A stretch of 64,000 bases of DNA, taken from Mucilaginibacter aquariorum (lineage in GTDB: Bacteria > Bacteroidota > Bacteroidia > Sphingobacteriales > Sphingobacteriaceae). Positions within the stretch are counted from its first letter, which is position 1. Every line of letters begins with the position of its first letter. The stretch is from the NCBI RefSeq assembly GCF_024498135.1, contig NZ_JANHOH010000002.1, forward strand, positions 682,001 through 746,000. Direction: 5' to 3'. The notes beneath the pieces are model-generated. The model saw only the letters and a list, made by a program, of their open reading frames with translations, ran no database searches and was not told the DNA's origin. The position numbers and the translations under genes are program-made. This document shows positions 62,708-64,000 of this stretch, in pieces.

Positions 62708-63091
62708 CTAATAACTCAATGACTGATCATTCACAAGCCCTATCACTTTGTCGACAATTTCACGGCCATCAAAAGGTTTGCGGATATAACCGTTGGCCTG
62801 GCATTCGGTTGCGATGAGTTCAATATCGTTCGCCGTGGAAAGAACAATCACCGGGATATCCCTTAGCCCGCTTACCTGTTTGATCTTGTGGCACAAACGG
62901 TGCCCGGGCTTGTTATTGATAAATTCATCGATGAGGATGAGGTTGGGGCCAAATAACAGGATCTGTTCGAGGTTTTCAGGTTCCCGGGTGCTCATCGTGT
63001 TAAACCCCTCAGCCTCCAAAATATAAGTGACCAGTTCCCGTATATCCTGGTCATTTTCAATGATCAATACTTTTTTTTTCACGCGCCGCAA
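62708..63091 (-). CDS. Single-domain response regulator (receiver only)
   Basis: 127 residues, basic start MRRVKKKVLIIENDQD, phosphoacceptor D55 in LILIDEFINN, Lys in YIRKPFDGRE. The acidic pair normally before the phospho-Asp is E-N-D here. A TACCTTTG box (63112-63119, minus strand) is a perfect Bacteroidota -7 element. Partner unknown; see the kinase at 58242-59045. Confidence 0.88.
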   Translation of the reverse strand: MRRVKKKVLIIENDQDIRELVTYILEAEGFNTMSTREPENLEQILLFGPNLILIDEFINNKPGHRLCHKIKQVSGLRDIPVIVLSTANDIELIATECQANGYIRKPFDGREIVDKVIGLVNDQSLSY

Positions 63092-63288
63092 TTTAATCTG
63101 TCAGTGTTATTCAAAGGTATTGATTTTTCTTTAACTGGCGGAGCCCCACCACCTGGGAGCAACACTATTCCCCCGTGCTACAGATGAAAACGGCTGGCGA
63201 AGCTTCTGATAAAGAACGAGTGCTAATTGAGCTGGATATTCCATGAGTTCGATGCTTACGTCACAGAAGGCACCAGATTACACTAATT

Positions 63289-64000
63289 TTAGCGATACCA
63301 CAGGATATGATTGTCTTCAAGCGGTACCGAAATGCCTTTATAAGCCGGAACGACCCTTGGTGTAAAGTCGCCCACCGGGCGTTTGGTATTAATTGATGCC
63401 AGGTATATATGTGCGCCATCCGCTGCCCGCTCCACTTGTAAAAACATAGGGGTAATCATGGGGGCGCCACCGTTCAGATCGTCAGCAAATAATTCTACTT
63501 TTACATATTCCGGATTTATGCCGTTGATCCAAACACTGATATGGAACTTATAGGCATCATTCGCGTTGTCGATTTGCAAGGTTCTGAATGCCACCTCAGC
63601 CCATCTGTTTTTTAAATCGCGTTGAATGGCCCTGATTGACCATCCCTTTATTCGTTCGTTAAAACGGGAGGCCGCAGGTATATAATATTGTTCGGAATAT
63701 TGCCTGACCGTGCGGTTGGCGGAAAATACCGGCGTGAGCTTAGCCATGCTTTGACGGACACGTTCCACCCAACGGACCGGTATCCCGTTGCTATTTCTCG
63801 TATAAAATTCGGGAATTACTTTATTTTCCAATAACTCGTAAAGCTCATTTGCTTCGGTTGCATCCCATCCGAAATCCTGGTGTTCCCGTCCATCACCCAG
63901 CGCCCATCCGACGGATGGCGAATAAGCCTCGGCCCACCATCCATCCAGTTCCGAAAGGTTAAGCCCCCCGTTAACAAGCACTTTCATTCCGCTGGTGCCG
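63289..64000 (-). CDS. Alpha-glucan family phosphorylase (C-terminal part, cut by window end)
   Basis: The open frame continues through 64000. The visible about 237 residues start with G-T-S-G-M-K, the loop whose Lys carries pyridoxal phosphate, then NGGLNLSELDGWWAEAYSP and the C-terminal RFNERIKGWSIRAI part, as in the short alpha-glucan phosphorylases. It releases glucose-1-phosphate from glycogen or starch. With PEP synthase it marks storage-carbon use in this island. Confidence 0.9.
   Translation of the reverse strand, partial: GTSGMKVLVNGGLNLSELDGWWAEAYSPSVGWALGDGREHQDFGWDATEANELYELLENKVIPEFYTRNSNGIPVRWVERVRQSMAKLTPVFSANRTVRQYSEQYYIPAASRFNERIKGWSIRAIQRDLKNRWAEVAFRTLQIDNANDAYKFHISVWINGINPEYVKVELFADDLNGGAPMITPMFLQVERAADGAHIYLASINTKRPVGDFTPRVVPAYKGISVPLEDNHILWYR

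Overview
The window reads as chromosome of a Bacteroidota member, most likely Sphingobacteriaceae (Mucilaginibacter or Pedobacter-like). Start codons carry almost no Shine-Dalgarno, promoters show the Bacteroidota -7 box (consensus TAnnTTTG), and the protein families (DUF3943, NodT-type efflux lipoproteins, Crp proteins without an Fe-S cluster, two-domain Usp proteins) fit this phylum. I saw no rRNA, tRNA, CRISPR array, intact transposase or integrase.

Region 1 (1-13.6 kb), nearly all minus strand, is a detoxification and efflux block. It holds a DHA2 drug exporter (cut by the window edge), an AraC regulator, a nucleoside deaminase, two closely related old-yellow-enzyme proteins, a DsrE-like protein, a Nudix hydrolase and a FrnE-type DsbA oxidoreductase. 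A TetR/adaptor/RND/outer-membrane efflux operon lies among them. Four transcription units here share one operator: two ATGGA(T/G)GATTT half-sites exactly 21 bp apart, placed exactly 23 bp from a (C)A(T/C)CTTTG -7 box. The AraC gene is inside one of these units, so this looks like an autoregulated AraC regulon.

Region 2 (13.6-23.2 kb) has decayed coding remnants, a second, plus-strand TolC/RND/adaptor operon followed by two small MarR-like regulators, and a broken AbiEi-type antitoxin gene whose promoter still carries two long inverted repeats.

Region 3 (23.2-64 kb) is a stress and low-energy island. It contains ArsA ATPase, a DUF2231-like membrane protein, SDR, HtrA-like protease, Usp proteins, a beta-CASP metallo-beta-lactamase, Hsp20, PEP synthase, Mla-type lipid transport, a sulfide/persulfide cluster (TauE, persulfide dioxygenase-rhodanese, YeeE pair), a Crp/Fnr regulator, an ABC exporter, FtsH, BON protein, L,D-transpeptidase, a sensor kinase, Ca-type P-ATPase, two orphan receiver proteins and the end of an alpha-glucan phosphorylase.

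The main discovery is in region 3. At least ten promoters carry a palindrome TGA-N6-TCA followed, after 22-23 bp (the class II, about -41.5 position) or 44-45 bp (the class I, about -63 position), by a -7 box of the form nAnnTTT(G/A). The Crp/Fnr protein at 45.8-46.4 kb is the obvious candidate regulator. The sites join arsA, Usp, MBL RNase, hsp20, ppsA, mla and sulfur-oxidation genes into one proposed regulon.
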